In this document: positions 1-5,873 of the stretch, one piece after another
How positions within the stretch are numbered: the stretch's first letter is position 1
Layout: each line of letters opens with the position of its first letter
Source of the DNA: Cystobacterineae bacterium
GTDB lineage: Bacteria; Myxococcota; Myxococcia; Myxococcales; Myxococcaceae
Length of the DNA stretch: 33,930 nt
Assembly (NCBI GenBank): GCA_009782175.1
Contig: WRKR01000035.1
Span: 1 to 33,930 of the forward strand
Direction of reading: 5' to 3'
The notes under the pieces: model-generated
Told to the model about the DNA's origin: nothing
What the model saw: only the letters and a program-made list of their open reading frames with translations
Database searches by the model: none
Translations under genes and position numbers: made by a program

Positions 1-186
1 TATTTGGCGGTTTTCAGCGACGAGCTGATGAGCTTTCTCAAAGCGCTTGAGGAAGCCAAAAAAAACAACACGGAAATACCCAAAGAGAAAATGGACGCCA
101 TGTGGGCCGAGCTCACAGAACGCTTAAGCAAATTTAAGCCGTGGGGAGTGGCAGAAGTTTTGAGGCGTTCCCCTCACTGGAGTTGA
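1..186 (+). CDS. Hypothetical protein, 5' truncated by window edge
   Basis: The reading frame is open from the first base and ends at TGA 184-186, so this is the C-terminal part of a longer gene. A TTG at 4-6 could act as a start, but no ribosome-binding site is visible because the window begins there. About 61 codons remain. They are rich in Lys, Glu and Leu and probably helical, with a Trp-containing tail ending in SPHWS. I recognise no family. It is followed 53 bases later by another small acidic/helical gene on the same strand. Confidence 0.55.
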   Translation, partial: YLAVFSDELMSFLKALEEAKKNNTEIPKEKMDAMWAELTERLSKFKPWGVAEVLRRSPHWS

Positions 187-239
187 AACTTTTTTTAGAG
201 GCAACGTGAGTTGTTTTTTCCTCTTGCGCCGAGGGCGTC
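187..239 (+). terminator. Weak terminator-like hairpin between the first two genes
   Basis: CAAC-GTGA-GTTG is followed directly by six T residues, inside a wider AGAGG/CCTCT pairing. The 4-bp core stem is short, so this is only a possible rho-independent terminator. The next gene starts at 240 with GAGGG just upstream of its ATG. Confidence 0.25.
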
Positions 240-698
240 ATGCACAAAACTGAGAATGAAAAAATGGAAGCCATCATAGGCATGTTAAGGCGCCTCCAAA
301 ACAGAGGCTTCGAGGGTGCTGCGTTGTTGAGAGAAAAGTTTGAAGCTTTGGCCGCAATATCCGGCGCGCACTATGCAGAAAAAATAGGGAGGAAGTTGGA
401 AGAAACAATACGCTTTGCAGACAGAGGACAACCTGAGGCAACGCTACACTTAATGGCTTTGGCTGAGTTTGTGGACAACGCCATTGTTGAAAAAACGCAA
501 TATGCCAAAGAGTTGGAGCAGCTCTTCCAAAACTTGTGGGAGCCAAAGGCAGCGCATGCTCAGGCTTCAATGGTGGTTTCAACCACGGCTTCAGTTGAGG
601 CCTCAGCTTTAGCTTCAACTTCCATTTCCCCCGCAAATACAGAAGAGCCCAGGCCTAAAAAAACAACCCTTTTATATGGGAAAAGTCCACTGGAGTGA
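240..698 (+). CDS. Hypothetical helical protein with Ala/Ser/Thr-rich tail
   Basis: The product is 152 aa. The ATG is preceded by GAGGG at a suitable distance, which supports the start. Residues 1-100 look all-helical and amphipathic. Residues 105-140 form a low-complexity Ala/Ser/Thr stretch (repeats such as VSTTAS, ASALAST), and the end is basic/proline containing (PRPKKTT). There is no signal peptide, membrane segment or family motif that I recognise. It lies 53 bases after the partial gene at the window start and may share a transcript with it. It converges on the DUF4190-like gene at 853-1281, with a long inverted repeat between them. Confidence 0.55.
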   Translation: MHKTENEKMEAIIGMLRRLQNRGFEGAALLREKFEALAAISGAHYAEKIGRKLEETIRFADRGQPEATLHLMALAEFVDNAIVEKTQYAKELEQLFQNLWEPKAAHAQASMVVSTTASVEASALASTSISPANTEEPRPKKTTLLYGKSPLE

Positions 699-761
699 GG
701 GGGGACGTTTTCCCTTAAGCTTGTGTAGAGGGCGTTGAGGTTGTTTAAGCTTGGGCATGGA

Positions 762-806
762 GGCCACGGGGGAGGGCGAAAAAATTATTTTTAGCCCTCT
801 GTGGCC
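762..806. terminator. Long inverted repeat between convergent genes (bidirectional terminator candidate)
   Basis: GGCCAC (762-767) pairs with GTGGCC (801-806), GAGGGC (772-777) with GCCCTC (794-799), and A5 with T5 (788-792) around an ATTA-type loop. The result is a 45-base hairpin with A and T tracts inside the stem. It sits in the gap between two genes that converge (ends at 698 and 853), where a shared terminator would be expected. The U-tract lies within the stem rather than after it, which is atypical, so a protein-binding palindrome is also possible. Confidence 0.45.
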
Positions 807-852
807 GATGGGGGGGGCTGGACAGAAGGAGGGGAGGCACAGCGGAAGGGGT

Positions 853-1281
853 TTAGGTTTCGTCTGTGTCAAAATGCTCCTCCACAGGCTCCCTAATTTC
901 TTTGTCCAGCTGCTGCACTTCTTTCTCGAGGGCCTGGAGGTGGGGAACTGTTTTGGTTGCGATGCCGGCAAACACGCTGACGGCGAATACAAACCACAGC
1001 ACATAGAGGATAAGAAAGGCTGTATGGATGCCCAGCATAACCAAGCTGAAGATGACACCAATTTTGGCACGGCTCCTCGCATCGGGGTTGTGGCCCCTTT
1101 TCATGACGGGCCAGCCTACAATGAGAGCGGGGACGGCGGATAGACAACTGCACGTGAGGGAGGCAATGCCCAGGCCCAGAGCCCAATTGGCTTTGTTAAA
1201 CTCATCCGCATCTCCCATGGACATGCCCGGGGGCATGCGAGGAGGAGAATAGTGAGGGGGAAGAGGGTTAGGTGAGTCCAT
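853..1281 (-). CDS. DUF4190-like small membrane protein, copy B
   Basis: The product is 142 aa when started at the ATG whose first base is 1281, which has GGAG 8-9 bases upstream. A GTG at 1296 in frame is an alternative. A proline-rich N-terminus (PNPLPPHYSPP, then MPPGMS) leads into ANWALGLGIASL, typical of DUF4190-type small membrane proteins. Two hydrophobic segments follow (about 37-60 and 75-105), separated by a conserved polar loop GHNPDARSRAKIG. It ends in a charged, probably coiled tail (residues 110-142) that copy A lacks. It is a tandem paralogue of 1315-1650, and over the membrane core the two genes differ at a single base in 110. Function is unknown; such proteins are usually inner-membrane proteins. 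Confidence 0.75.
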   Translation of the reverse strand: MDSPNPLPPHYSPPRMPPGMSMGDADEFNKANWALGLGIASLTCSCLSAVPALIVGWPVMKRGHNPDARSRAKIGVIFSLVMLGIHTAFLILYVLWFVFAVSVFAGIATKTVPHLQALEKEVQQLDKEIREPVEEHFDTDET

Positions 1282-1500
1282 AGGAAGCAGCTCCACGCAA
1301 AGAGGTTTTCAGGCTCAAGAGGCACTTGTTGCCAGGGCAATGCCGAATATAAGAACGGCGAGATAGAAAAGGATGAGGAGGAGGCTGATCCCCAGCATAA
1401 CCAAGCTGAAGATGACACCAATTTTGGCACGGCTCCTCGCATCGGGGTTGTGGCCCCTTTTCATAACGGGCCAGCCTACAATGAGAGCGGGGACGGCGGA
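1031..1500. repeat. Near-identical 110-bp direct repeat inside two tandem paralogues
   Basis: Bases 1031-1140 and 1391-1500 are identical except at one position (1105 g versus 1465 a). The offset is exactly 360 bases. Outside this block the paralogues are much more diverged, so the block suggests recent duplication or gene conversion of the loop and second membrane segment. Confidence 0.9.
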
Positions 1501-1650
1501 GACACAGAAGCACATGAGGGAGGCGATGCCCAGGCCCAGAGCCCAGTTGGCTCTGTTCAGCTCAGCTGCGTCCAGGGACATGCCGGGGGGCATGCCTGAT
1601 GGTGGTATAGAAGAAGGACGACGAGAGGGTACAGGGTTGTTTGGATCCAT
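1315..1650 (-). CDS. DUF4190-like small membrane protein, copy A
   Basis: The product is 111 aa from the ATG at 1650 (MDPNNPVPS). This start is chosen because it matches copy B (MDSPNPLPP), although no clear ribosome-binding site precedes it. The order is a proline-rich cytoplasmic-type N-terminus, MPPGMS, ANWALGLGIASL, a first hydrophobic segment, the GHNPDARSRAKIG loop, and a second hydrophobic segment ending the protein at LATSAS. There is no C-terminal charged tail, unlike copy B. The frame stays open upstream to 1776, and that extension would include the 15-bp tandem repeat at 1659-1688 (PLPLY/PLPLC), so a longer protein cannot be excluded. Confidence 0.7.
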   Translation of the reverse strand: MDPNNPVPSRRPSSIPPSGMPPGMSLDAAELNRANWALGLGIASLMCFCVSAVPALIVGWPVMKRGHNPDARSRAKIGVIFSLVMLGISLLLILFYLAVLIFGIALATSAS

Positions 1651-1658
1651 AGGAAGGC

Positions 1659-1688
1659 ACAGGGGCAAAGGGTACAGGGGCAAAGGGT
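1659..1688. repeat. 15-bp perfect tandem duplication
   Basis: ACAGGGGCAAAGGGT occurs twice head to tail, ending 9 bases upstream of the ATG of the minus-strand gene at 1315-1650. Read in that gene's frame it would code for a PLPLY/PLPLC pentapeptide pair. Confidence 0.9.
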
Positions 1689-1723
1689 GAAAAAGCTTGC
1701 GAGCCAAGCTATATATGCTTTGG

Positions 1724-1753
1724 CATTCCGCCCGCAACGGGGGAATGGTTTTT
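1724..1753 (+). terminator. Hairpin plus T tract (orphan terminator-like)
   Basis: CATTCC-G-CCCG-CAA-CGGG-GGAATG folds into a 10-bp stem with one bulge and is followed by GGTTTTTA. It would terminate plus-strand transcription, yet no plus-strand gene ends nearby. It may stop antisense or readthrough transcripts, or mark a small unannotated RNA. Confidence 0.35.
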
Positions 1754-1995
1754 ATGCCCACACTGCAGAGCCCCAAAGGCTATTTCGGGTATTTTGCTCT
1801 CAGAGAAACAAGACAGGGCAACCCTGGCCATGCTTGTGCATTTCCACATGGACATTGGAGGCTCAAAGGTTTATAAACCGCTCCACTTTTTGTGGTTTGA
1901 ACGTTTTTTCTGAAACGTTTTTGAGTCTAAAACGCCTTTTCCTTTGAAAGGTTGTTTTATGCCCAGCCGGGTTTAACATTTAAAAAATTTTCACT

Positions 1996-2412
1996 ATGAA
2001 ATACACATTTGCCCCCCTTGCCTTTTCCCTTTTTATGTTTGCACCGCTTGCGCACGCACAAGAAACCTCCATGCGTTGCCCCTCGGAAATTTCCAATAAG
2101 CTGCTGCAAGTGCAAAAGCTCTCCCCTGAGTGGCAAGGCTATATTAAAACACGCCTTCCGCTCACCACGGCGGGTTTTTCCAAGGGTTTTGCGGAGGGCC
2201 ACCGAAGCCCCACCCTCATTAATGAAATAAGAGGAAAACTCATCCACACCTGGAAGTTTGTAGGCCCCTATCCCCATGGGAAGTGGTTGATTTGTGACTA
2301 TGGCCCTCTCTCCCTCTCCAAGAGGGTGGATGACTTCTTCTCCGAGTGCTCCATTATTTTCAAAATGGACAAGAAGAGGCACTGGGTTATAGAAAGAGTC
2401 AGCTGCAAATAG
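1996..2412 (+). CDS. Small secreted protein, signal peptide, STY0300-like
   Basis: The product is 138 aa. Residues 1-22 form a classic Sec signal peptide (K3, hydrophobic core, then APLAHA before QE), so it is probably periplasmic or secreted. The mature part has four cysteines, near the start (MRCPSEI), in the middle (LICDYG), at SECSI and at the end (VSCK), which could make two disulfides. The pattern CPSEI...W..C.YG resembles small STY0300-type secreted proteins, which have no known function; the match is by eye and weak. The stop codon lies inside the first copy of a 15-bp tandem duplication. The gene faces the hox operon tail convergently. Confidence 0.7.
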   Translation: MKYTFAPLAFSLFMFAPLAHAQETSMRCPSEISNKLLQVQKLSPEWQGYIKTRLPLTTAGFSKGFAEGHRSPTLINEIRGKLIHTWKFVGPYPHGKWLICDYGPLSLSKRVDDFFSECSIIFKMDKKRHWVIERVSCK

Positions 2413-2427
2413 GTCAGCTGCAAACAG
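2398..2427. repeat. 15-bp tandem duplication containing the stop codon
   Basis: GTCAGCTGCAAATAG (2398-2412) is followed at once by GTCAGCTGCAAACAG, 14 of 15 bases identical. The first copy carries the TAG stop of the secreted protein gene; in the second copy the same position is CAG. The frame after the stop stays open for about 60 more codons, to a TAG just before 2604. Confidence 0.9.
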
Positions 2428-2503
2428 GGGTGCTACCCCTCCCCCTGCCCTCCCCTCTTTCTCTTTGAGGGGGGGCTGGATGGGTTTTCAGTTGACAAAG
2501 CCA

Positions 2504-2520
2504 GCATGTGCTCCACATGC
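2504..2520 (-). terminator. Perfect hairpin downstream of hoxW
   Basis: GCATGTG-CTC-CACATGC is a perfect 7-bp stem with a 3-base loop, about 80 bases after the hoxW stop in the direction of hox transcription. On the minus strand it is followed by TGGCTTTGTC, a poor T tract. It is a possible terminator for the hox operon or the convergent gene. Confidence 0.3.
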
Positions 2521-2600
2521 AGGGAGCAGCGTTATAGGCGAGCAAAGCGAGCTTCAAAGTTTGTATTCTACTGTTCTACGCACTTTAAAGCAAAAGTGGC

Positions 2601-3089
2601 CTAGGGGCTGGCGAGGGCATTCCAGGCTGTGGGGTTGGGGTTTTGCAGCAATGTTTTGGCGAAGGCCTGGGCTGCTTCGAGGTGGTTTTGGGCGGTGGCG
2701 GAAAGTCCTTCTTTTATGCCGAAAGTTTCGCCTTTGAGGCAGAGGGTGAAGGCGGGGCAGGGTGGTTTGTGGGCCATGCGCTCAAAAACGGCGAGGACGG
2801 ATTCTGGGGGCATGGCATGTGTTGTATGCCAAGCTTGTTTCAGGGGAAAAATGGGGGCAAAGGAGAAGGGGGCCGGGGTGTTTTGGCCTGCGTCCACATA
2901 GAGGGCCAGGGTTTTGCCTTCGAGGTTGAGGGCATGCTCTATTTGCAGTTGAAAGTCTTCCACCCATTCAAAGTGTTGTGCAAGGTGCACGGTGCGGGCC
3001 CAGGCCTGCAAATGCCTCAGCAAGAGGGGGCCCAATGCGTCGTCTCCCCGGCTGGTGTTGCCCCAGGCCGTCAGCAGAATGTCAGCCAA
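2601..3089 (-). CDS. hoxW: Hydrogenase maturation endopeptidase HoxW
   Basis: The product is 162 aa, typical for [NiFe]-hydrogenase maturation proteases (HyaD/HoxM/HoxW family). These cut the C-terminal tail from the large subunit once nickel is inserted. The N-terminus has the family signature in WGNTSRGDDALGP (residues 9-21). Likely nickel-sensing residues are D16, D66 (YVDAGQ) and H91 (TTHAMPPESVL), matching E. coli HyaD E16, D62 and H93. The start is TTG at 3089, overlapping the hoxH stop by 8 bases, which implies translational coupling. As last gene of hoxFUYHW its substrate is almost certainly HoxH, which carries a matching C-terminal extension. Confidence 0.88.
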   Translation of the reverse strand: MADILLTAWGNTSRGDDALGPLLLRHLQAWARTVHLAQHFEWVEDFQLQIEHALNLEGKTLALYVDAGQNTPAPFSFAPIFPLKQAWHTTHAMPPESVLAVFERMAHKPPCPAFTLCLKGETFGIKEGLSATAQNHLEAAQAFAKTLLQNPNPTAWNALASP

Positions 3090-4578
3090 GGCTGAAGTCC
3101 GCGCGGCATTCGCCGTTGGAGTTGCGTGCGAGGCTGCTTAAGCGCTGGCCTTCGGCGTCTATCAGTTCTACCAGCAGGGGCATTTTCCCCAGGGCGTGTG
3201 TTGCGCAGGAGAGGCATGGATCATAAGCCCGAATGGCACACTCAATGTGGTTGAGCAAGCCCTCGGAAATAACGCGTCTGTCCAGGTGTTGCATGGCCAC
3301 GGAGCGGATGGCGGAATTCATCGCCTGGTTGTTGTGCGTGGTGGACACAATCAAATTGCACATGCTCACTTGGTCATCCTCGTTCACTTTATAGTGGTGG
3401 ATGAGCACACCGCGAGGTGCCTCAATAACCCCTACGCCCTCTTCCTGGCGCTGCCCTGAAAGCACCAACTCCTTGCCCAGCAAATCCGGGTCCTCCAGGA
3501 GGCTTTGAATGAGCTCCAAGGCGTGAAGGGCCTCAATAAGCCTGGCCCAGTGGTAACTGAGCGTAGAGTGCACAGGTTGTCCATTGCCTATGGCCAACAG
3601 GGTTTTGCGTGCGGCCTCTGCCAGAGGAGAGGGGATGAAGTCACAGGTTTGCACGCGGGCGAGGGGGCCTACTTTATACCAGCCTTTTTCGGGGCCCAGC
3701 TCTGCAATATAGGGGAATTTCATATAACTCCAGGGCTTCACCTCTTCGCGCAGCACCTGTGTATAGTTTTCATAATTGAGGCGGTTAAAAATGGGTTTGC
3801 CCTGAGCATCCTTGGCACACAAATAACCATGGTAGAGATCCAAGGCCCCATCCTCGCGGACCATCCCCATCATATTGGAGTCAAACAGGCCAAAGCTGTT
3901 GTGGAAAGCCGTGTTGCTTTCATAAAAGCGCTGCATCACCTGAATGCCGCCTTGCATCCACTCTATCAGTTGCGGCAGGTTTTTCTGCAGCTCATCACGC
4001 TCTGCGGCGGTGAGGGCTTTGTTGACGCCGCCGGGGATAGCGCCTGTGCCGTGTATGCGCTTGCCGCTCACAAGGTGGATAACTTCCTGGCCATATTTGC
4101 GCAGGAGAATGCCTTGTTTGGCAATTTCAGGGTGTTGGGCGGCGACACCGACAATGTTGCGCTGTGCCACCTCAGAGTCAAAACCCAAAAGCAAATCCGG
4201 CGAAGCCAGGTGATAGAAGTGGACGGCGTGGGATTGCAATATTTGTCCATAATGCATGAGGCGGCGCAGTTTTTCAGCGGTTGGCGTCAGTTGTTTGGCG
4301 CCGACAATAATATCCATGGCCTTGCAGGCAGCAAGGCTATGGCTGACGGGGCAAATGCCACACAGGCGTTGCACGGTGACGGGGACTTCCCAAAAGGGGC
4401 GGCCCTTAATAAACACTTCAAAGCCTCGAAACTCCACAATGTGCAAGCGTACCTGGTGGATTTTGTTTTGCTCATCCAGCAACAAAGTCACTTTGCCATG
4501 TCCTTCGACGCGGGAGACGGGGTCGATGGCTATGCGGCGCAGGCCCTGGGTTGCTTTGGCGTTTTCAAGTTCAAACAT
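3082..4578 (-). CDS. hoxH: NAD-reducing [NiFe] hydrogenase large subunit HoxH
   Basis: This is the catalytic subunit carrying the Ni-Fe(CN)2CO site that splits or forms H2. The product is 498 aa from the ATG at 4578, which has GGGAG six bases upstream. The upstream in-frame extension would run into hoxY and is rejected. The L1 motif RVEGH is at residues 23-27 and the L2 motif RLCGICPVSH at 71-80, giving C73 and C76 as metal ligands. The L5 motif DPCLSCATH near the end gives C455 and C458. After H461 a 37-residue extension (starting ALGKMPLL) remains, the piece removed by the HoxW protease. The predicted mature length of 461 is close to that of Ralstonia HoxH. It lies 13 bases after hoxY and overlaps hoxW. 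Confidence 0.96.
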   Translation of the reverse strand: MFELENAKATQGLRRIAIDPVSRVEGHGKVTLLLDEQNKIHQVRLHIVEFRGFEVFIKGRPFWEVPVTVQRLCGICPVSHSLAACKAMDIIVGAKQLTPTAEKLRRLMHYGQILQSHAVHFYHLASPDLLLGFDSEVAQRNIVGVAAQHPEIAKQGILLRKYGQEVIHLVSGKRIHGTGAIPGGVNKALTAAERDELQKNLPQLIEWMQGGIQVMQRFYESNTAFHNSFGLFDSNMMGMVREDGALDLYHGYLCAKDAQGKPIFNRLNYENYTQVLREEVKPWSYMKFPYIAELGPEKGWYKVGPLARVQTCDFIPSPLAEAARKTLLAIGNGQPVHSTLSYHWARLIEALHALELIQSLLEDPDLLGKELVLSGQRQEEGVGVIEAPRGVLIHHYKVNEDDQVSMCNLIVSTTHNNQAMNSAIRSVAMQHLDRRVISEGLLNHIECAIRAYDPCLSCATHALGKMPLLVELIDAEGQRLSSLARNSNGECRADFSLG

Positions 4579-4591
4579 GAGTTTCTCCCAA

Positions 4592-5155
4592 CTAGTCAAA
4601 CCGCATTTGTGGATAGTCCAAGCGCGGGGTGCGGCCGGCAATCAGGTCTGCCAAAAATTTAAAAATGGCATCCCCTGAAGGTGGGCAGCCCGGAACAAAA
4701 TAGTCAATGCGCACCACCTCATTAATGGGGTGGACTTTGTCAAGCAGCAAAGGCAATTCAATGTCGTTTGGAATGGTGTTGCTGACGACGCCTGGCATTT
4801 CAAAATAAACCTCGCGCAACACTTCGCGCACGTCCAAGCCATTGCGCAACGTGGGCAGCCCTCCGTTGACGGCGCAGGCGCCCAGCGCAATGAGGGTGCG
4901 GCAGCTTTTGCGGAACTCCCGGAGGACGTGGACGTTTTCAGAGTTGCAGACGCCACCTTCAACAATGCCAATATCGCAAGCAGCGCTGCAGTGTTTCACA
5001 TCCGTAATGGGAGAGCGGTCAAACTCCACCAGCTCCACCAACTCAAGCAAATGCTCATCCATGTCCAAAAAGGACATGTGGCAGCCGAAGCAGCCGGACA
5101 AGGAGGTGGTGGCCACGCGCAGTTTTCGTTTGGGAGGTTCTTGTGGACTTAGCAT
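4592..5155 (-). CDS. hoxY: NAD-reducing hydrogenase small subunit HoxY
   Basis: The product is 187 aa, the usual length for the short HoxY-type small subunit, which carries only the proximal [4Fe-4S] cluster passing electrons from HoxH to HoxU. Ligands are visible as C22 and C25 in SGCFGCHMS, C94 in LGACAVNGG and C157 in VPGCPPSGD. Extra cysteines (C56, C60, C70, C85) may be structural. There is no twin-arginine signal, so the enzyme is cytoplasmic. The ATG lies one base after the hoxU stop, with GGAAGG inside the end of hoxU as ribosome-binding site. Confidence 0.96.
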   Translation of the reverse strand: MLSPQEPPKRKLRVATTSLSGCFGCHMSFLDMDEHLLELVELVEFDRSPITDVKHCSAACDIGIVEGGVCNSENVHVLREFRKSCRTLIALGACAVNGGLPTLRNGLDVREVLREVYFEMPGVVSNTIPNDIELPLLLDKVHPINEVVRIDYFVPGCPPSGDAIFKFLADLIAGRTPRLDYPQMRFD

Positions 5156-5156
5156 G

Positions 5157-5873
5157 TTAAGCCTTCCTCGTTGTCAGAAACTCAGTTTGTGTGCTGATGG
5201 GCAAGCTGTCATAGCGGCGTTGGCCAATGGGGGTGGCAAAGCCACGGCGTTTGGGCAAAATAGCTCCCACGGGGCAGACGTTGGCGGCTTTGTCGCTGGA
5301 GGAGAAGTTGCTCTCCTTCAGCCTTCCGGAGGGGGTATTAATAACAATGTGAGAAGCCATGCCTCGGCCTGAAATGGCGAAAATATTTTTCTTGTCCACA
5401 TCCCTGCTGGCTTGGACGCACAAGCCGCACATAATGCAGCGGTTCATATCCAAGAAGGCTTCAGGGTGAGAGGCGTCCACTTTGCGGCTTGGGAAGAAGT
5501 GGTTAAAGTGAGGCGTCATCATTTCCAACTCATAGGCGAGGGCTTGGAGTTGGCAGTTGCCGCTTTTTTCGCAGCCGGGGCAAAAGTGGTTGCCCTCCAC
5601 GAAGAGCATTTGCAGCATAAGCCTGCGTCTGTCGTTCAGCTCAGGCGTATTGTTTTCCACCTCAATGCCTGGGCGTGCGAGGAGGGTGCAAGCGGAGCCT
5701 GGGCGGCCATTCACCACAACGGTGCAGAGTTTGCAGCTGCCGTTGGGTTTTAACCCAGGGAAGAAGCAGAGGTGAGGAATAAAAACATCGGCTTTGAGGG
5801 CTGCCTGGAGTATGCTTTGGCCGGGCTCAAAGGGGATAGGGGTACCATCTATAACAAAAGTATTTTCATTCAT
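5157..5873 (-). CDS. hoxU: NAD-reducing hydrogenase diaphorase subunit HoxU
   Basis: The product is 238 aa, related to the N-terminal part of NuoG. Its Fe-S clusters link HoxF to the hydrogenase module. Residues 1-80 form a [2Fe-2S] ferredoxin fold with C36, C47, C50 and C62. H96, C98, C101 and C107 (GNHFCPGCEKSGNC) form the His/Cys-ligated [4Fe-4S] site. C146, C149 and C152 (RCIMCGLC) with C200 (VCPVGA) form a further [4Fe-4S] cluster. The start ATG overlaps the hoxF stop by 4 bases (ATGA), a standard translational-coupling arrangement. Confidence 0.96.
   Translation of the reverse strand: MNENTFVIDGTPIPFEPGQSILQAALKADVFIPHLCFFPGLKPNGSCKLCTVVVNGRPGSACTLLARPGIEVENNTPELNDRRRLMLQMLFVEGNHFCPGCEKSGNCQLQALAYELEMMTPHFNHFFPSRKVDASHPEAFLDMNRCIMCGLCVQASRDVDKKNIFAISGRGMASHIVINTPSGRLKESNFSSSDKAANVCPVGAILPKRRGFATPIGQRRYDSLPISTQTEFLTTRKA

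Larger units (their letters stand above)
1651..1995. other. Intergenic region with tandem repeat, hairpin and candidate operator repeats
   Basis: I see no convincing gene in this 345-base gap between divergent genes. It holds a perfect 15-bp tandem repeat (1659-1673 and 1674-1688). It also holds a hairpin with a T tract (1724-1753). Around 1899-1935 three CGTTTT/AAAACG-type elements cluster, followed by the small palindrome CCTTTGAAAGG. The latter elements lie upstream of the secreted protein gene at 1996 and could be operator sites. Confidence 0.4.

Noticed and set aside
1687-1947. 86-codon plus-strand frame between divergent genes
   Set aside because: No ribosome-binding site, no family resemblance, and it overlaps a terminator-like hairpin.
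3505-4662. Long plus-strand open frame opposite hoxH
   Set aside because: Antisense to a clear hoxH with full metal-ligand motifs; no recognisable domain in the frame. Openness follows from codon bias.
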